From assembly GCF_009372255.1 (NCBI RefSeq), contig NZ_LXGN01000045.1, forward strand, positions 264,912-328,911: a stretch of DNA of 64,000 nucleotides, read 5' to 3'. Source of the stretch: Acinetobacter guerrae. Lineage in GTDB: Bacteria; Pseudomonadota; Gammaproteobacteria; Pseudomonadales; Moraxellaceae. The number at the start of each line of letters is the position of its first letter. Position 1 is the stretch's first letter. Position numbers and translations under genes: made by a program. The notes beneath the pieces were generated by a model. It made no database searches and was not told where the DNA came from. It was given only the letters and a program-made list of their open reading frames with translations. This document shows, piece by piece, positions 1-9,403 of the stretch.

Positions 1-486
1 AGTATTTAAAGTATTTAAATCCAGACGAATCCCCATGCCATGCGCTTTTAATAATGCCTCTTTGGTGGTCCAGACCTTAAACCAATAATTGATATCTTCC
101 CCTAAAGCTTTCCAACATTGGTATTCTTGCGGATGAAAAGCATGTTGAGCCAATGCTTCAAAGCGGATTTTTCGATCCAAGCTTTCTATATCCACACCCA
201 CATCCTGAACATTTAAACTCAGTGCCAATGCATAGTCATTCTGGCTATGCGAATGATTAAATTGTAAGGAATGATCGAGTAGATAGGGTTTACCTTGCTC
301 CGCAATCGCATACTGTAATTGTGAAATAGGCACATGTAAAAATTTTGAAATTAATTCATCACGATACTGATAAATTTTGTTTTTTTTATAAGCTTGATAT
401 TCAGTACGACTGGCAAAATCTTGAACAGATACATTAAGAAGATCAGCCAATGATCGAATATACACCTCAATATTTTTTATGCTCAT
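1..486 (-). CDS. apeB: 4'-phosphopantetheinyl transferase, Sfp type (3' end outside window)
   Basis: Should attach phosphopantetheine to the acyl carrier proteins of the aryl polyene pathway. The 162 visible residues begin at an ATG at 486 and stay open to the window edge. They carry the two family signatures: VGVDIE and, about 45 residues later, WTTKEALLKAHGMG, which hold the Mg-binding acids and the Lys/Glu of Sfp/AcpS enzymes. The N-terminal third resembles Sfp-type proteins only loosely. It lies 35 bp downstream of the secreted-protein gene on the same strand, as the last visible gene of the APE cluster. The letter apeB follows the E. coli/Xenorhabdus naming and is inferred from context. 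Confidence 0.85.
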   Translation of the reverse strand, partial: MSIKNIEVYIRSLADLLNVSVQDFASRTEYQAYKKNKIYQYRDELISKFLHVPISQLQYAIAEQGKPYLLDHSLQFNHSHSQNDYALALSLNVQDVGVDIESLDRKIRFEALAQHAFHPQEYQCWKALGEDINYWFKVWTTKEALLKAHGMGIRLDLNTLNT

Positions 487-521
487 TGGCTCACTTCTGG
501 ATAAAATTATTTTAGACTGAG

Positions 522-956
522 TTAAAACTTAACAATATCCCCTTTTAGCGCCACACTTGTCACAGCCATACCTTTATAGCATTGGTAAGTCGTACTGCTT
601 TTCGCTTCATTGGATTTGAAATAGCTCACAATATTGGTGACTGCATTGCCGCCTTTAGCCTTTGCTGCACTTTGTAACTGAATCAGAGCTGAACGTAATA
701 CTCGATCACAAGAGCTTTCAGCAGACTTGGCAAAGCCATTGGTTTTTTTATTCGTAACAGCTCCCTGTTGTAAAACCTTGCCACCTGATTTTGTTCCACT
801 CAAATAAAACTTTACAGAACCATCTAGTGTTCCATCAGCGACTGCATGATCTACAGCTGTTTTAAAATCAAAATCATGAACTTGATCTGCTGCCTGTACA
901 GTTCCCATTAATCCCATACAAAGTACAGCAAGGCTGAATTGTTTCTTAAGTGACAT
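522..956 (-). CDS. Small secreted protein of aryl polyene cluster, two cysteines
   Basis: A 144-residue protein with a clear signal peptide; cleavage is likely after AQA at about residue 23. The mature part has two cysteines (in SSCDRV and YQCYKG) that could form a disulfide in the periplasm. Its core, a stretch of small residues ending GGNAVTNIVSYF, resembles the turn-strand element seen in RcsF- and YbjQ-like small folds; this is a weak visual likeness. Homologues in aryl polyene clusters are often mislabelled as an excinuclease ATPase subunit, but there is no P-loop here. It sits 13 bp after apeR. Function unknown; a role in pigment export or envelope sensing is inference. Confidence 0.7.
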   Translation of the reverse strand: MSLKKQFSLAVLCMGLMGTVQAADQVHDFDFKTAVDHAVADGTLDGSVKFYLSGTKSGGKVLQQGAVTNKKTNGFAKSAESSCDRVLRSALIQLQSAAKAKGGNAVTNIVSYFKSNEAKSSTTYQCYKGMAVTSVALKGDIVKF

Positions 957-969
957 TGTTGTATTCCTC

Positions 970-2193
970 TTATTTAAGGTTTTTAAAAATTAAGGAGGTA
1001 TTAATTCCCCCAAAAGCAAAATTGTTACTCATAATAATATTGGCATTTAAAGGTCTTGCGTGCCCTGTAATATAATCCAGATCACCACAAAGCGGATCAA
1101 TATGATCTAGATTTAGAGTTGGAATGAATTGCTTCCGATGCATCATTTCGATGCTCAGCCATGCTTCAATCGCGCCACAAGCACCAAGCGTATGACCAAA
1201 ATAACTTTTCAGTGAGCTAATCGGTTTTTTACCCAAAACTTGTGCAGTGGCTTGGGTTTCAGCAATATCACCCTGATCAGTCGATGTTCCATGTGCATTA
1301 ACATAATCAATCTGATCCGCCATTAGTCCTGCATCTTTTAAAGAGAGTTGCATACAACGCGCCATCATCTCTTGATCGGGTCTGGTTACATGCTGACCAT
1401 CGGTATTACTGCCATAACCCAAAATTTCTGCATAAATTTTTGCGCCCCGTGCTTTGGCATGCTCATATTCTTCTAAAATTAAACAGCCTGCCCCTTCACC
1501 AATCACCAACCCATCACGGTTTTGATCAAAAGGCCGCGGAGTTCGTTCAGGCTGATCATTCATACCACTGGTGGCTAATAATACATCAAATACCGCAGCC
1601 CCAGCCGCACTGAGTTCTTCTGCACCGCCAGCCAGCATCACGGTTTGTTTGCCGTACTTAATCGCTTCAAAAGCCTGTCCAATCGCCATTGAGCCTGATG
1701 TACAAGCACTAGATGTCGGTAATGTTAAACCCTTTAAACCGAAATAAACGGTCATATTTACCGCACTGGTATGTGACATCATTCGAATATACGTGGTCGC
1801 ATTCATTTGGCTCATGTCATTATCAATCAACATACAACCAAATTCGCGTACGGCATCGACACTTCCCGCAGATGAACCAAATGCCACACCTGCATCGCCA
1901 CTTTTTAAAATGGGATCATTTAATAAACCTGCATCTGTCAGTGCAGTTTCAGCGCAGACCACTGACATTAAGGCTACTCGGCCCATTCCACGTGTGACTT
2001 TGCGATTAAAATGCTTTGGAACCGTAAAGTTTTCGACAGGCCCACCCAGCTTGGTGCGCAAATCTGTATATTTCTCCCAATCGGGCATATAACGAATGCC
2101 ACTTTTAGCCTGAGCAAATTGTTCAAAAATAGCATCTGCCGTTTCACCAAGCGAAGTAATTCCTGCCATACCTGTGACCACAACACGCTTCAT
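970..2193 (-). CDS. apeR: Aryl polyene beta-ketoacyl-ACP synthase (ketosynthase)
   Basis: A FabF/KAS II-type condensing enzyme expected to add malonyl-derived two-carbon units to the growing polyene on an ACP. The 407 residues hold the full catalytic triad: Cys164 in SSACTSG, His in NAHGTSTDQGD and His in YFGHTLGACG. The C-terminal glycine-rich NNFAFGGIN is also present. Length is normal for the family. Its start is coupled to the end of the ketoreductase (1-bp overlap). The name apeR follows the order ketoreductase-ketosynthase at the end of the published APE clusters. Confidence 0.9.
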   Translation of the reverse strand: MKRVVVTGMAGITSLGETADAIFEQFAQAKSGIRYMPDWEKYTDLRTKLGGPVENFTVPKHFNRKVTRGMGRVALMSVVCAETALTDAGLLNDPILKSGDAGVAFGSSAGSVDAVREFGCMLIDNDMSQMNATTYIRMMSHTSAVNMTVYFGLKGLTLPTSSACTSGSMAIGQAFEAIKYGKQTVMLAGGAEELSAAGAAVFDVLLATSGMNDQPERTPRPFDQNRDGLVIGEGAGCLILEEYEHAKARGAKIYAEILGYGSNTDGQHVTRPDQEMMARCMQLSLKDAGLMADQIDYVNAHGTSTDQGDIAETQATAQVLGKKPISSLKSYFGHTLGACGAIEAWLSIEMMHRKQFIPTLNLDHIDPLCGDLDYITGHARPLNANIIMSNNFAFGGINTSLIFKNLK

Positions 2194-2918
2194 TAGATCA
2201 GCCCTCCATTGACTGAAATCACTTGTCGTGTGATATAAGATGCATCATCGGAACACAAAAATTTCACGACACTGGCAACTTCGTCCACATTTCCCATACG
2301 TTGCAATGGAATCATTTTTAAAGCATGTTGCTTGACTTCTTCAGTAACCATTTCAGTTTCAATTAGACCCGGAGCGACGCAGTTGACGGTAATTTTCCGC
2401 TTTGCCAACTCTAGTGATAAAGCTTTGGTCGCACCAATTAAGCCCGCTTTTGCGGCACTATAATTGACTTGACCACGATTGCCCATGACCCCAGAAACTG
2501 AAGATAAGGTCACGATACGCCCCCCTTTTCTCAAATGAATCATCGGCATAATTAACGGCTTAAGCACATTATAAAAACCATCCAGAGAGGTCGAAATTAC
2601 GTCATCCCATTCATGATCACTTAATGCTGGGAAAGCAGCATCATGGGTTAAACCCGCATTTAAGACGACACCATAAAATGCGCCATGAGTTTCAACATCT
2701 TGCTCAAGCATCTGACGCACAACTTCACGTTCAGTCACGTCAAACATCAATATATGACTATTTTGCCCTAAACTTCGAATTTGCTCTGCTACAGCTTGGG
2801 CTTCTTCAACACGCGAACGCGCATGAACCGTAACATCAAAACCAGCCTGCGCGAGCTGCAAAGCAATCGCTTTACCAATTCCACGACTTGAGCCAGTGAC
2901 TAAAATACGTCTATTCAC
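2193..2918 (-). CDS. apeQ: Aryl polyene 3-ketoacyl-ACP reductase (SDR)
   Basis: A FabG-like short-chain dehydrogenase/reductase of 241 residues that would reduce the beta-keto group after each condensation with NADPH. It has the Rossmann motif GSSRGIGKA at residues 9-17, the NAG motif (LNAG, about 86-89), and the triad Ser140, Tyr153 and Lys157 (YSAAK). The C-terminus ends in SVNGGLI, typical of FabG. Its ATG overlaps the stop of the dehydratase gene by 4 bp, so translation is probably coupled. Confidence 0.92.
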   Translation of the reverse strand: MNRRILVTGSSRGIGKAIALQLAQAGFDVTVHARSRVEEAQAVAEQIRSLGQNSHILMFDVTEREVVRQMLEQDVETHGAFYGVVLNAGLTHDAAFPALSDHEWDDVISTSLDGFYNVLKPLIMPMIHLRKGGRIVTLSSVSGVMGNRGQVNYSAAKAGLIGATKALSLELAKRKITVNCVAPGLIETEMVTEEVKQHALKMIPLQRMGNVDEVASVVKFLCSDDASYITRQVISVNGGLI

Positions 2919-3358
2919 ACATTTTCCTTATTATCTTGATCGCCTGTCGGCTCATAAACACTTAATAGGGCTGAGATTTTATGATTTTTATAGTCAATCT
3001 CACAGGCAAATTGTCCCAAACCTTCATGTAAATATTGCTGTTCGACCCGAATGATTAAAGTACTCCCTATTTCAAAAAAAGGCACAGGTAGATTTAATTT
3101 ACGTGTTCCCAATAAAAAACCAACTTTGGGAGTATGACCTTGCTGTTGCCCTTTCCAACCTGAAAAGGCACTGATGGTTTGTGCCATCAGCTCGATACTG
3201 GTCCATGTCGGTAAACCCTCTACACCACAGAATAAAAGTTCTGGGCGAATGTTCAGATTGGCAACGGCAGATTGTTCAAATATCTCGACCAAATCATCGA
3301 TAAACACCATCGGTTCTTGATGAGGAATATATTCAATTGCTTTTTGCTGAATATTCAT
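2915..3358 (-). CDS. apeP: Aryl polyene hotdog-fold 3-hydroxyacyl-ACP dehydratase
   Basis: A 147-residue hotdog-fold protein of the FabZ-like ApeP family, expected to dehydrate the 3-hydroxyacyl-ACP and leave a conjugated double bond. The N-terminal YIPHQEPMVFIDDLVE matches the opening of ApeP-type dehydratases, with His in the HQEPM segment. A central helix (WTSIELMAQTISAFSGW) follows. It overlaps the preceding ketosynthase stop by 4 bp (ATGA) and the following ketoreductase start by 4 bp. A second dehydratase domain is fused to the ligase gene at 13075-14751. Confidence 0.85.
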   Translation of the reverse strand: MNIQQKAIEYIPHQEPMVFIDDLVEIFEQSAVANLNIRPELLFCGVEGLPTWTSIELMAQTISAFSGWKGQQQGHTPKVGFLLGTRKLNLPVPFFEIGSTLIIRVEQQYLHEGLGQFACEIDYKNHKISALLSVYEPTGDQDNKENV

Positions 3359-4566
3359 GGCAAAGATCTTCCAAAAATTAAGCTGACATTACTGCCACCA
3401 AAGGCAAATGAATTACTCATGACATAATTTAAAGGTCGATCAACAACTGTTTGTGGACTAACCCTACTTTGATTAACAAAGTGTTGGTCAGCCAATTCAG
3501 GATCAAGTTGACCTTGTTGATGCAGCGGCAACCATGTCTGATCGAGCAAAACCTGTTGGCAGATATAAGCCTCAACTGCACCAGCAGCACCCAGACAATG
3601 CCCAGTTTTGTGTTTGGTGCTACTCATCGGCACACCATGCTCATTGAAAACCTGTCGTACTGCCTTAATTTCCATCGCATCGTTTTGCGGTGTGGCTGTA
3701 CCATGCAAATTTAAATAATCAATCTGACTGGCATTCAACTGAGCATCCGCCAAAGCGCGTTGCATGGCTTGAGCAGCGCCTAAACCTTCTGGATGCGGTG
3801 CAGAAATATGCCATGCATCCATCGATTCACCACCACCAAGAAACATCACTGGAGCAGAATCTTTGGTCAATAGAAACAAACTGGCGGCTTCACCGATATT
3901 AATACCATCTCGCTCAAGACCGCATGGCTGACAAATTCCCTTTGATAGACTTTCCAGACTATCAAAACCATTTAAAGTTAAACGGCACAGTGTGTCTACC
4001 CCACCCACTAAAACGGCATCAGCGAGATCAGCATTGAGTAGCCTTTGCCCCGCAATAAATGCTTTGGCACTGGATGAACATGCAGTCGAAATGGTATAAG
4101 CTGCGCCCTGCCAGCCTAAATAGGCCTGCAAGCCTTTAGCCAATGCGTTCATTTCCTGTTTATGATGATCGATAGACGAGCCAACATTTCCCTGAAAATG
4201 TTGAGCCAATAGCGGCTCATTATCTGCAATACCAGATGTTGATGTGCCCATCACAATCGCTAAGCGGCTTAGGGGAATCTTTTCAGTTAAATCACGTAAA
4301 GGTATTTCAATTTGTTGTAAAGCCGTCACAGCAAAACGTAAATTACGAGATGAACAAGCTTCACAGGCATTTGGTAAGTTTTCTATCAAATGTCCTGTAT
4401 ATGCCCCTACCCAGACCGAACGCTCAGGCAGCCATTCAGATTGTATAGATAAGCTGGTTTCTGACAGAGTTAAACGCTGACGTAACTGTTCAGGACAATT
4501 GCCTAAAGCTGAAAGGCTGCTGCTCAGTTGAATACCAACAGCAGAAGAATTTTGTTTTTGTTGCAT
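3355..4566 (-). CDS. apeO: Aryl polyene beta-ketoacyl-ACP synthase (second ketosynthase)
   Basis: A 403-residue condensing enzyme of the FabF/FabB superfamily. It keeps the active-site Cys163 (TACSSSAK), the His of LHGTATPQND and the His of KTGHCLGAAGAVEAY, so it looks catalytically competent, unlike the short ApeC at the start of the operon. The C-terminal NSFAFGGSN is intact. It starts 8 bp after the DUF3261 lipoprotein gene and runs into the dehydratase gene. APE systems use an ApeO-ApeC pair plus ApeR; which reaction this copy performs cannot be read from sequence. Confidence 0.88.
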   Translation of the reverse strand: MQQKQNSSAVGIQLSSSLSALGNCPEQLRQRLTLSETSLSIQSEWLPERSVWVGAYTGHLIENLPNACEACSSRNLRFAVTALQQIEIPLRDLTEKIPLSRLAIVMGTSTSGIADNEPLLAQHFQGNVGSSIDHHKQEMNALAKGLQAYLGWQGAAYTISTACSSSAKAFIAGQRLLNADLADAVLVGGVDTLCRLTLNGFDSLESLSKGICQPCGLERDGINIGEAASLFLLTKDSAPVMFLGGGESMDAWHISAPHPEGLGAAQAMQRALADAQLNASQIDYLNLHGTATPQNDAMEIKAVRQVFNEHGVPMSSTKHKTGHCLGAAGAVEAYICQQVLLDQTWLPLHQQGQLDPELADQHFVNQSRVSPQTVVDRPLNYVMSNSFAFGGSNVSLIFGRSLP

Positions 4567-4574
4567 AATTTTAT

Positions 4575-5111
4575 CTATTCATTGGACTGCAAAGTATTTT
4601 CAATTGGTGAAAATGTCATTTGATAAGGCACTTGAACATTTTCAAGATAAATCTGATCGTGTTGATGATGAATCTTTAAAACCAAATTTTTTTGAATATA
4701 AATCTCTTCATCCGTTTTATTCAATTTTTTTTCCATGACCTTTGACTGCTGACTGTCAAAATCAGGATAGGTCGCCAATAAAATATCACGAACTAAAAAT
4801 TCGAACGGTAATAAACGCATTTGCTCAATACGCTGTTTCACCTGAATATGTTGACCATTGTATTCAACTTGGAATAACTGCTGACCTGTCAAGCTCAACG
4901 CGATTAATTGCAATACTTGTCCGTGCTGCTGCTGATAGAGTAGAAAGCTAAAACTCTGCTTGCGCCATTGTACATCCACCTGATCTTGACGCTGATACGT
5001 TTGCTGTTGCCATGTCCCGCTCTCAAGACCCACAGCTTTAGGCATCATATGCTGACAACCCGAAAATGCGGTCAATATACAGCCCAATAACAATAAACGA
5101 ATCCATTGCAT
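4575..5111 (-). CDS. apeN: DUF3261 lipoprotein of aryl polyene cluster
   Basis: A 178-residue predicted lipoprotein. The chosen ATG at 5111 follows GGAAATTTAAG and gives MQWIRLLLLGCILTAFSGC, a textbook lipoprotein signal with Cys19 as the lipidated residue. An ATG 39 bp upstream is possible but would overlap the flavoprotein gene and spoil the signal. The rest is beta-rich and resembles DUF3261 proteins found in APE clusters. Together with the LolA-like and MMPL genes it suggests an outer-membrane delivery route for the pigment; that role is inference. Confidence 0.75.
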   Translation of the reverse strand: MQWIRLLLLGCILTAFSGCQHMMPKAVGLESGTWQQQTYQRQDQVDVQWRKQSFSFLLYQQQHGQVLQLIALSLTGQQLFQVEYNGQHIQVKQRIEQMRLLPFEFLVRDILLATYPDFDSQQSKVMEKKLNKTDEEIYIQKNLVLKIHHQHDQIYLENVQVPYQMTFSPIENTLQSNE

Positions 5112-5112
5112 C

Positions 5113-6423
5113 TTAAATTTCCGATAGCTGTGCAGGAGAAATATCTTCACGGCAATACTCAGCCAGAGTGGCTAAGCGGCGTTTGGCATTTTTATACATC
5201 GGATTGCGTTCGTCCCATGCATAACCAGCCAAAAGTGAAGCAATCATCCGTTCAATGTCTGGATTTTTGTGTCTGGAAAATACGACATCCTGAAACTCAC
5301 CTGTATACCATGCTTCAACATAGGCACGAAATACATTGATTCCCTGACGCAAGGGTTGTTCATATTCAGTTTGCCAATCAATTTGCTCACCTTTAATCGC
5401 ACGTTCCACCAGTGGGATTGCCAGACTAGATGATTTTAAAGCGATAGTGACTCCTGACGAAAACACAGGATCTAAAAACTCACCCGCATTACCTAATAAT
5501 GCATAATTAGACTGCGCCAAATGTTTAACATTGGCAGAGTAACCGACCAATGTCCGCACAGGTGTATCAAACTTTGCCTGAGCCAGAACTTTAGACAGGC
5601 TCTCGTCATCTGCCAAAATCCGTTTTAGTAAGACTTCATTTTGATCCTGCTCGGCATTGCCAGTCAGATAAGCATCAAAAAAATCCTGTTCTGCGACGAC
5701 ACCAAAAGAACTACGTCCATCGGCAAAAGGAATCAGCCAATACCATGCACGATGATCTTTATCATGCACAGTAATCAAAATTTTATTGCGATCAAAGTCA
5801 GTATCAAGCCCAATACCATCTTCAATGTGGGTAAACAACGCACGACGTACAGGAAAATTTGAAGGTGATTCTAGATTTAAAAATTTAGGTAAAATTCGAC
5901 CAAAACCGCTGGCATCCAATAAAAATTTTGCCTGAATTTGATAGGCTGTACCCTGTTCAGGCTGAATCGTCAAAATCGGCTGTGAGGTTTTAACATCCAC
6001 AGCAATGACTTCATGTCCAAATCGAATATCAGCACCTAAAGCTTGCGCCCCTTCAGCTAATAACTGATCAAAATCAGCACGGCGAACTTGCCATGTCGTC
6101 CCCGGCCCCTCACTAAATTTTTGGGTAAAGTCATAAAAACTGCGCTTCCCTCCTCGTAAAAAAGCTGCGCCATTTTTAAACTGGAAGCCGCATGTTCCGA
6201 CATGTTCACGTACGGTGTCTAATAAACTCGCCTCATCTAAAAAGACCATACATTGTGGTAATAAAGACTCACCAATTGAAAACCGAGGAAAATGCTGTTT
6301 TTCAATGATAGCGACCTGAAAACCTTTTTTTCGTAATAAAGCAGCTGCTGAACTGCCCGATGGCCCTGCCCCAATAATGATCACATCTGTTTGTTGTATC
6401 GTGTTTTGTTGCATATCTTGCAT
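5113..6423 (-). CDS. FAD-dependent oxidoreductase, flavin-halogenase-like
   Basis: A 436-residue flavoprotein. It has the dinucleotide-binding GAGPSG at residues 18-23, FPRFSIGES at 45-53, Lys83 in FQFKNGAAF, WYWLIP at 227-232 and a C-terminal FLDPVFSSGV. WxWxIP and the KxGxxF lysine are hallmarks of the flavin-dependent halogenase superfamily, although non-halogenating relatives share them. In the pathway it may hydroxylate, desaturate or halogenate the aryl head group; xanthomonadins, a related pigment class, are brominated. It lies between the MMPL exporter (21 bp) and the DUF3261 lipoprotein (1 bp). No partner flavin reductase is visible in the window. Confidence 0.82.
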   Translation of the reverse strand: MQDMQQNTIQQTDVIIIGAGPSGSSAAALLRKKGFQVAIIEKQHFPRFSIGESLLPQCMVFLDEASLLDTVREHVGTCGFQFKNGAAFLRGGKRSFYDFTQKFSEGPGTTWQVRRADFDQLLAEGAQALGADIRFGHEVIAVDVKTSQPILTIQPEQGTAYQIQAKFLLDASGFGRILPKFLNLESPSNFPVRRALFTHIEDGIGLDTDFDRNKILITVHDKDHRAWYWLIPFADGRSSFGVVAEQDFFDAYLTGNAEQDQNEVLLKRILADDESLSKVLAQAKFDTPVRTLVGYSANVKHLAQSNYALLGNAGEFLDPVFSSGVTIALKSSSLAIPLVERAIKGEQIDWQTEYEQPLRQGINVFRAYVEAWYTGEFQDVVFSRHKNPDIERMIASLLAGYAWDERNPMYKNAKRRLATLAEYCREDISPAQLSEI

Positions 6424-6444
6424 GGCACATTGACCTTTTTAATC

Positions 6445-8775
6445 TCAGTTCTTTGACTGATAACGTGAAATCACCACGTGTTGCTCATCCGATGGAGTGA
6501 ACAACGTGGCATAAATAAATGAAAAAATGACCCCAAAAAGTACTGTTAAACCAAAACAATGAATCGCATAAGTATGACTCAATGATAATAAACCAAAGCC
6601 GAGCAAAGTCGACATCATACATAAGAATAATGCCATACCTACTATTTGCGGATGATCATGACCATGTCGATAAAAAATCGCATAATCCACGCCAATACCC
6701 ACAATCAGAAAAGTACCCATGATACTAAACAGATTGAGTTCAACCCCCAACCAAGCCTGTATCGCAAAAGTCGTCAACAGCGCCAGACTGACAGGCATTA
6801 CCAGAGGTACAATAGAGCGCCAACCATAAATCACACCTAGACCGATCGCCAGTGCAATCAAGGCATAGACAAATAAAGATTGTGCCTGTAAACGGTGCTG
6901 TTTAAATAAATCGGATAACTGATTCATGGGTTGCTGTAAAATTATTTGCTCGTTTTGCAATTGTTTTAAAGCATTTAGATGCTTAACTCCGTTTAAAAGT
7001 ACCAAACGCTCGTTAGAACGAACCTGCAAAAAGGCCAATGGATGCTGCTTAAAATCCTGTAGTGATAATAATGGTAAAGTAGCTAATTGTTGCTGCCATG
7101 TTTTTACGTCATTTACGGATAAGCCCATATTTTGCGCATACTGCTCTAACACAGATTCTGAAATCGACTGAAGCTGGGCAATATTTTGTTGCTGTTGTTG
7201 CTGCGTAGGAATCCATTGTCCTAAAGCCTGAAAACTTGTGAGTTGATCTTGATTTTGTAAATGCTGTAACTTTTGAATCAACACCTGTTCATTGGCTTGC
7301 ATTTGTTCTGGCGTATGCCCCCGCACCACAAAATAATCGCTATCCTGCTGCCCCATAAATCGTTCGCGCACATACTGATCTTCCTGCTTTAAGGATTTAT
7401 CCATACTTTGTAAATTGCGAATATCATCATTGGTTTTTAAGAAAAATAAACTGCTCACTCCAATGAACACAATAGTCAGCAAAGTGACATAGCGAATTAG
7501 TCGATGCTGCTGAAACCAGATTCTAAATTCACCAATCCACTTTAATCGTTGAATGGCAGGTTCAGCATTTAAGGCAGGTAAACGCGGCAATAATAAAATA
7601 CTGGTCAACCATGCCGAAGCCAAACCAACAATGGAAAACACTGCGATTTGCTTAAAACCAGGGAAAGGGCTAAAGCTTAAAAACACATAGGCCACGATTG
7701 TAGTCATCAATCCCATAAACAAGCTCGGCAATAGCGGACGTAGAACTTCAAAACCACTCAGCTTACGGTGCTGAGATTGCATTGCCATAAAGTAAAATGA
7801 AAAATCGACACAAACTCCGATCAGGCTCGCCCCAAACACCAAGGTCATCAGATGGATTTCACCAAATATCCAGTGAGTGGCGGCAAAAGCCACTAAACAC
7901 CCTGTCGAAACAGCAACAAACTCAGTCAATAAAGGGCGTAACGAACGAAAACCAAACCAGACCAATAGCACTAGTCCCAGACTTGAACCTACGCCGATGG
8001 TCGAAATCTCTTGTTTTGCCGACTGCGTACCATAGTTGGAAAATAATAATGTTCCAGTCCAGTGACTTTTAACATTCATCTGGGCAAGTTGCTTTTGAGT
8101 CGTATCGATCCAAGCTGAAGCTTGCTCCTGATAATCAATGTTATAAGGGCTTTGTTTTAATTTTAGGCTGAACAAACGTGAAATTTTGTCATGATCATGA
8201 ATCGTAGCAAAACCGTTTTCCAGTTCAACATTGTCATGTTGTACCTGTTGACTCACTCCAAGCAAATAACGGCTAAATAGCATGAATGGATCTTGTTTTA
8301 AGCTTTCCGCGCTAATCGGTAAACCTGGTGTAAACAATTGCATCAGGCTTTTTTCAGTCAAACTCGAATAATCTTTTTGTACAAGTAACTGTTGATCTTC
8401 AGCACTCAATAAGCCTGCACGATGTTGATACAAAATTCGCCCTAATTGCTCAGTATCAACCTGCGCCGTTAAAGGTTCAAAAACATTGCTCTGGCTGACG
8501 GAATGTTGTAGATAGTCCGTTGCTTGTTGTAATTGTTGGCTATCTTTAGCATCAATCACGACAAAAATATTACTATTTAACTGTTCACTGACATAGTGCT
8601 GCGTCTCAGCTAAATCTGTATCCTGATTCAGTTTAGGAAGTAAAGCAAAAATATTGGTCTGAATATGAATATCTTTTTTTAGCCATGCCACGCCCATGAT
8701 CAAACTGATCACAACGAGTATGACCAGCCAGACCACGCTACATTTATTTTGCCAATTGGAAAAGTGCTTGTTCAT
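6445..8775 (-). CDS. apeM: MMPL/RND-family exporter of aryl polyene cluster
   Basis: A 776-residue inner-membrane transporter. It has one N-terminal membrane helix (about 14-30), a large periplasmic domain, a block of five to six helices from about residue 255, then a second periplasmic domain and a second helix block from about 640. This duplicated layout is that of MMPL/RND lipid exporters. Acidic residues lie inside the helices (for example GVCVDFSFYF and GIGVDYAIFY), as in proton-driven members. It overlaps the LolA-like gene by 32 bp. The likely substrate is the lipid-linked polyene, by context. Confidence 0.88.
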   Translation of the reverse strand: MNKHFSNWQNKCSVVWLVILVVISLIMGVAWLKKDIHIQTNIFALLPKLNQDTDLAETQHYVSEQLNSNIFVVIDAKDSQQLQQATDYLQHSVSQSNVFEPLTAQVDTEQLGRILYQHRAGLLSAEDQQLLVQKDYSSLTEKSLMQLFTPGLPISAESLKQDPFMLFSRYLLGVSQQVQHDNVELENGFATIHDHDKISRLFSLKLKQSPYNIDYQEQASAWIDTTQKQLAQMNVKSHWTGTLLFSNYGTQSAKQEISTIGVGSSLGLVLLVWFGFRSLRPLLTEFVAVSTGCLVAFAATHWIFGEIHLMTLVFGASLIGVCVDFSFYFMAMQSQHRKLSGFEVLRPLLPSLFMGLMTTIVAYVFLSFSPFPGFKQIAVFSIVGLASAWLTSILLLPRLPALNAEPAIQRLKWIGEFRIWFQQHRLIRYVTLLTIVFIGVSSLFFLKTNDDIRNLQSMDKSLKQEDQYVRERFMGQQDSDYFVVRGHTPEQMQANEQVLIQKLQHLQNQDQLTSFQALGQWIPTQQQQQQNIAQLQSISESVLEQYAQNMGLSVNDVKTWQQQLATLPLLSLQDFKQHPLAFLQVRSNERLVLLNGVKHLNALKQLQNEQIILQQPMNQLSDLFKQHRLQAQSLFVYALIALAIGLGVIYGWRSIVPLVMPVSLALLTTFAIQAWLGVELNLFSIMGTFLIVGIGVDYAIFYRHGHDHPQIVGMALFLCMMSTLLGFGLLSLSHTYAIHCFGLTVLFGVIFSFIYATLFTPSDEQHVVISRYQSKN

Positions 8776-9403
8776 CAGTCGTGAGTGCCGCTGGTTGTGA
8801 ATGTTGCTGACTAAAATGAATCGTGGTTATATTACGACCTTGTTCTGCGATAATAATTTGATTTACATATTGTTGCCCCTGTACATCCACCTGTACAAAT
8901 AACTTTTTAAATAAGCTGCTTTTAGGACGCAAACTGATTGACCAACCTTGTGCTGTGATACTGGTTTTATTGACGGTAAAATGTTGATCTAAAAGTGCTG
9001 AGTTGCCCGACATCAATTGCAAAAATAAAGTCGCAACTGAACCATAAGGCGACTTGCTGACGTCAAGCTGACTCAAGGTTTTTGCTGTTTTCTGAACCAG
9101 TTTTTTGGGCGTTACCACAAGGTCTGCTTGGACTGGACGCTGTAACTGCCACAGCACACCATTGCTTTTAGAAAAAACCACATCCCCGTTGGAAACAAAA
9201 GTTTTTTGGAGAGATGCCAGTTTTTTTTGCTGTTCAAATTTGGCTCGTATCAAGGTGGTTTGTGAAAGCTGTTTAAAAATCTGTTCAGCTTGTGGTGAAG
9301 CTGCCTGCACAGTAACCGAAAGACTTAAAACCCAAAATACGAAAGTTGTGAGTAGAACAAAATTAAATCTTTTTTTATGTTGATTTAAAATAGAAACCAT
9401 CAT
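8744..9403 (-). CDS. apeL: LolA-like outer membrane lipoprotein carrier
   Basis: A 219-residue periplasmic protein with a signal peptide (about residues 18-34, ending VQA). The mature domain has the LolA/LolB-like alternation of strands (ANNGVLWQL-type motif VFSKSNGVLWQLQRP and a downstream LVVTPKKLVQK). The family carries hydrophobic lipid anchors across the periplasm. The ATG overlaps the thioesterase stop by 4 bp. Neighbouring MMPL and lipoprotein genes suggest a Lol-like relay for the aryl polyene lipid; this is inference from gene order. Confidence 0.82.
   Translation of the reverse strand: MMVSILNQHKKRFNFVLLTTFVFWVLSLSVTVQAASPQAEQIFKQLSQTTLIRAKFEQQKKLASLQKTFVSNGDVVFSKSNGVLWQLQRPVQADLVVTPKKLVQKTAKTLSQLDVSKSPYGSVATLFLQLMSGNSALLDQHFTVNKTSITAQGWSISLRPKSSLFKKLFVQVDVQGQQYVNQIIIAEQGRNITTIHFSQQHSQPAALTTDEQALFQLAK

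Noticed and set aside
1713..2196. Several plus-strand frames inside the ketosynthase gene
   Set aside because: They are antisense shadows of apeR, which has complete catalytic motifs.
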